This document shows positions 13,064-15,098 of a stretch of DNA of 15,098 nucleotides, piece after piece; positions within the stretch are counted from its first letter, which is position 1; every line of letters starts with the position of its first letter. The stretch lies in contig CACXCV010000080.1 in NCBI GenBank assembly GCA_902766215.1, positions 1 through 15,098 on the forward strand. Reading direction: 5' to 3'. A model generated the notes under the pieces. That model made no database searches and had not been told where the DNA came from. It worked only from the letters and a program-made list of their open reading frames with translations. The DNA is from Oscillospiraceae bacterium (lineage in GTDB: Bacteria > Bacillota > Clostridia > Oscillospirales > Oscillospiraceae). The position numbers and the translations under genes are program-made.

Positions 13064-14818
13064 ATGAACAAGCTTGTGGATCAGATTTCGGCGCTGCTGG
13101 CCGACGCATTCCAGGCGGCGGGCTATGACCCGGCCTATGGCAAGGCGACGGTGTCCAACCGGCCGGATTTGTGCGAATATCAGTGCAACGGCGCGCTGGC
13201 GGCGGCCAAAGCATATCACAAGGCGCCCATTGCCATTGCCGGCGAGGTGGCGGCGCAGCTGAATCATGCGGCCTTCAGCCAGGCCGAGGCGGCGGCGCCC
13301 GGCTTTATCAACCTGCGCCTGGCGCCGGAGTATCTCTGCGCCTGGCTCGAGCAGATGCGCACGGACACGCACCTGGGCGTGCCCCAGCAGGAGCCGCCGC
13401 GTACGATTGTGGTGGACTATGGCGGGGCCAACGTGGCCAAGCCGCTGCACGTGGGCCATCTGCGCCCGGCAATCATCGGTGAGGCCATCTGCCGGATGGA
13501 GCGCTATGTGGGCAACGAGGTCATCGGCGACGTCCATCTGGGCGACTGGGGCCTGCAGATGGGCCTGATTGTCGAGGGTGTGCGCGAACGGCAGCCCGAC
13601 CTGCCGTATTTTGACGAGCAGTATACCGGCGAATACCCGGACGAGGCGCCCTTTACCATCAGCGACCTGGAGCAGATCTATCCGGCGGCCAGCGCCCGCA
13701 GCAAGGTGGACGCAGCATTCTCTGCCCGCGCCCACGAGGCGACCCTGCGGCTTCAGAAGGGCGAGCGCGGCTACCGCGCGCTGTTCGAGCAGATTATGAA
13801 GGTATCCGTCGCCGACCTGAAGAAAAACTATGAGTCGCTGGATGTGCATTTTACCCTCTGGAAGGGCGAATCCGATGCCGAGCCGTATATCGGGCCGATG
13901 ATCCAGCGAATGCGCGACGAGGGCTATGCCGTGCAGAGCCAGGGCGCCCTGGTGGTCGAGGTGCAGACCCCCGAGGACACCAAGGACGTGCCGCCCTGCA
14001 TCCTGCTCAAGAGCGACGGCGCCACGCTCTATGCCACGACCGACCTGGCCACGCTGGTGCAGCGCGAGGAGGACTTTCACCCAGATCAGGTGATTTACGT
14101 GGTGGATAAGCGCCAGGCTCTGCACTTTGAGCAGGTATTCCGTGCGGCGCACAAGACCGGCATTGTCCGTCCGGAGACCAGGCTGCAGTTTTTGGGCTTT
14201 GGCACCATGAACGGCAAGGACGGCAAGCCCTTCAAGACCCGCGACGGCGGCGTGATGCGCCTGGAGGCGCTTATGGGCGAGATTACCGACACGGTGCGCC
14301 AGCGCATCGAGCAGAATCAGGTGATTCCCCCGGAGAAGATGGAGCAGACAGCGCACACCATTGCCGTGGCGGCGCTGAAATATGGCGACCTGTCCAACCT
14401 GGCTACCAAGGACTATGCCTTTGACATCGAGCGGTTCTGCGCTTTCGAGGGCAATACCGGGCCGTATCTGCTCTATACCATTGTGCGGATCAAATCGATT
14501 ATGAGCAAATACGGCGGCGAGGTGGATCATCTGCCGCTGCGTCCGGCGGAGAATCCGCTGGAGAAGGACCTGCAGCTGTGCCTGACGCGCTTTGCCGATC
14601 AGCTGCTGCTGGCGGTGCGCGATACCGCGCCCAATGTGCTCTGCGCTTACTGCTATGAGCTGGCCTGCGCGGCCAACCGGTTCTATCACGACGTGAAGAT
14701 TCTGCAGGAGCCGGACGAGGAAAAGAAACAGGGCTATCTGGCGCTGCTGCGCCTGACTAGCCGCGTGCTCGAAACGGCCATCAACCTGCTGGGCTTTACG
14801 GCGCCGGAACAGATGTGA
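13064..14818 (+). CDS. argS: Arginyl-tRNA synthetase
   Basis: Class I synthetase that charges tRNA-Arg, monomeric and cytosolic, 584 aa. In order: N-terminal additional domain (about 1-110), the HIGH-type motif HVGH (129-132) within NVAKPLHVGHLRPAIIG, GDVHLGDWGLQMG, the Rossmann catalytic domain, the degenerate KMSK region around GKPFKTRDGG (ArgRS commonly lacks the second Lys), and an alpha-helical anticodon-binding domain ending in APEQM. The ATG at 13064 has GGGGAG (13050-13055), 8 nt upstream. It follows spmB with about 115 nt between, carries its own likely promoter, and ends at a clear terminator. No T-box is visible in its leader, unlike hisS-aspS. Confidence 0.97.
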   Translation: MNKLVDQISALLADAFQAAGYDPAYGKATVSNRPDLCEYQCNGALAAAKAYHKAPIAIAGEVAAQLNHAAFSQAEAAAPGFINLRLAPEYLCAWLEQMRTDTHLGVPQQEPPRTIVVDYGGANVAKPLHVGHLRPAIIGEAICRMERYVGNEVIGDVHLGDWGLQMGLIVEGVRERQPDLPYFDEQYTGEYPDEAPFTISDLEQIYPAASARSKVDAAFSARAHEATLRLQKGERGYRALFEQIMKVSVADLKKNYESLDVHFTLWKGESDAEPYIGPMIQRMRDEGYAVQSQGALVVEVQTPEDTKDVPPCILLKSDGATLYATTDLATLVQREEDFHPDQVIYVVDKRQALHFEQVFRAAHKTGIVRPETRLQFLGFGTMNGKDGKPFKTRDGGVMRLEALMGEITDTVRQRIEQNQVIPPEKMEQTAHTIAVAALKYGDLSNLATKDYAFDIERFCAFEGNTGPYLLYTIVRIKSIMSKYGGEVDHLPLRPAENPLEKDLQLCLTRFADQLLLAVRDTAPNVLCAYCYELACAANRFYHDVKILQEPDEEKKQGYLALLRLTSRVLETAINLLGFTAPEQM

Positions 14819-14826
14819 ACAAAGAC

Positions 14827-14860
14827 AAAAGCAGACGGCTGCCAACGGCCGTCTGCTTTT
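14827..14860 (+). terminator. Rho-independent terminator of argS
   Basis: A perfect 13-bp stem AAAAGCAGACGGC (14827-14839)/GCCGTCTGCTTTT (14848-14860) with an 8-nt loop and a terminal TTTT on either strand, so it may work both ways. Confidence 0.92.
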
Positions 14861-14921
14861 GTTAAAAACGGATAAAATCAGGCCCGGAAAGTGTGCAGAA
14901 TGCATGGAAATGAGAGGCATA

Positions 14922-14950
14922 AAAACGATTGTTCACAAAAAGTTCGTTTT
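14922..14950. repeat. Inverted repeat AAAACGA-N15-TCGTTTT, copy 1
   Basis: Arms at 14922-14928 and 14944-14950 with a 15-nt spacer; the match extends one base outward on each side. The same arms and the same spacing recur at 15063-15091. Confidence 0.7.
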
Positions 14951-14954
14951 TTCC

Positions 14955-14971
14955 CGTAAAGAATATTTACG
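14955..14971. repeat. Inverted repeat CGTAAA-N5-TTTACG
   Basis: Perfect 6-bp arms (14955-14960 and 14966-14971) around GAATA, just after copy 1 of the larger inverted repeat. It looks like a dimeric operator; the regulator is unknown. Confidence 0.45.
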
Positions 14972-15017
14972 TTCCGGCGTGTGAATCCTGCCGTCCTCTG
15001 CGGCAAAAATAACAAAA

Positions 15018-15045
15018 TTGCGAAGAAGATAGATTTATCTAATAT
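15018..15045 (+). promoter_or_regulatory. Possible promoter for a gene beyond the window
   Basis: TTGCGA (15018-15023), 16-nt spacer, TAATAT (15040-15045). It sits between the two AAAACGA/TCGTTTT repeats in AT-rich DNA that holds no coding frame of note. Confidence 0.4.
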
Positions 15046-15062
15046 GACGATAGAAAAGAATT

Positions 15063-15091
15063 AAAACGAAAACAGCGGAATTTGTCGTTTT
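15063..15091. repeat. Inverted repeat AAAACGA-N15-TCGTTTT, copy 2
   Basis: Arms at 15063-15069 and 15085-15091 with a 15-nt spacer of different sequence from copy 1. The two copies are 141 bp apart start to start. Confidence 0.7.
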
Positions 15092-15098
15092 GAACACA

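Noticed and set aside
12971..14920. 649-aa open frame antisense to argS
   Set aside because: Same reason: shadow of a certain ArgRS gene, reading through its terminator and promoter.

Overview
The window is chromosomal DNA from a GC-rich, endospore-forming Clostridia member. A T-box leader on tRNA synthetase genes, a split transketolase, AbrB, and the spore genes spoVAC and spmA-spmB all point there. Most genes have GC-rich third positions and good AGGAGG-type ribosome binding sites. The exact genus cannot be read from the sequence; an Oscillospiraceae-like gut Clostridia is my guess.

Layout. 1-166: possible end of an unrecognised Cys-rich gene. 163-1437: minD and mgsA under one promoter, apparently a reduced form of the clostridial min-rodA-mgsA cluster; the MgsA lacks key catalytic residues. 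1441-4975: a consensus sigma-A promoter, an Asp-type T-box riboswitch with its terminator, then hisS-aspS. 5005-6430 (minus): an SDR oxidoreductase followed by a TRIC/UPF0126 membrane protein, convergent with aspS. 6466-7254: a divergent promoter pair with mirrored -10 regions, then a HAD phosphatase. 7272-9188: two-subunit transketolase with its own promoter and terminator. 9254-10880: an AT-richer accessory cassette (a DUF4417-type gene broken by two 1-nt losses plus a small downstream gene), flanked by a 63-bp direct repeat of the spoVAC 3' end. 10878-11767 (minus): spoVAC with a sigma-G-like promoter, and abrB with a perfect sigma-A promoter. 11841-12949: spmA-spmB. 12939-14860: argS. 14861-15098: AT-rich regulatory DNA with two inverted repeats of identical arms and spacing around a possible promoter for a gene beyond the window.

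Functionally this is mostly core metabolism and translation (His, Asp and Arg charging; pentose phosphate pathway), with sporulation genes (SpoVAC in dipicolinate transport, SpmA/SpmB in spore core dehydration) and the transition-state regulator AbrB. The accessory signal is concentrated in the cassette at the spoVAC 3' end. I do not see a complete new multi-gene system. The best candidates for something undescribed are the degenerate MgsA, the repeat-flanked DUF4417 cassette, and the paired inverted repeats at the right edge.
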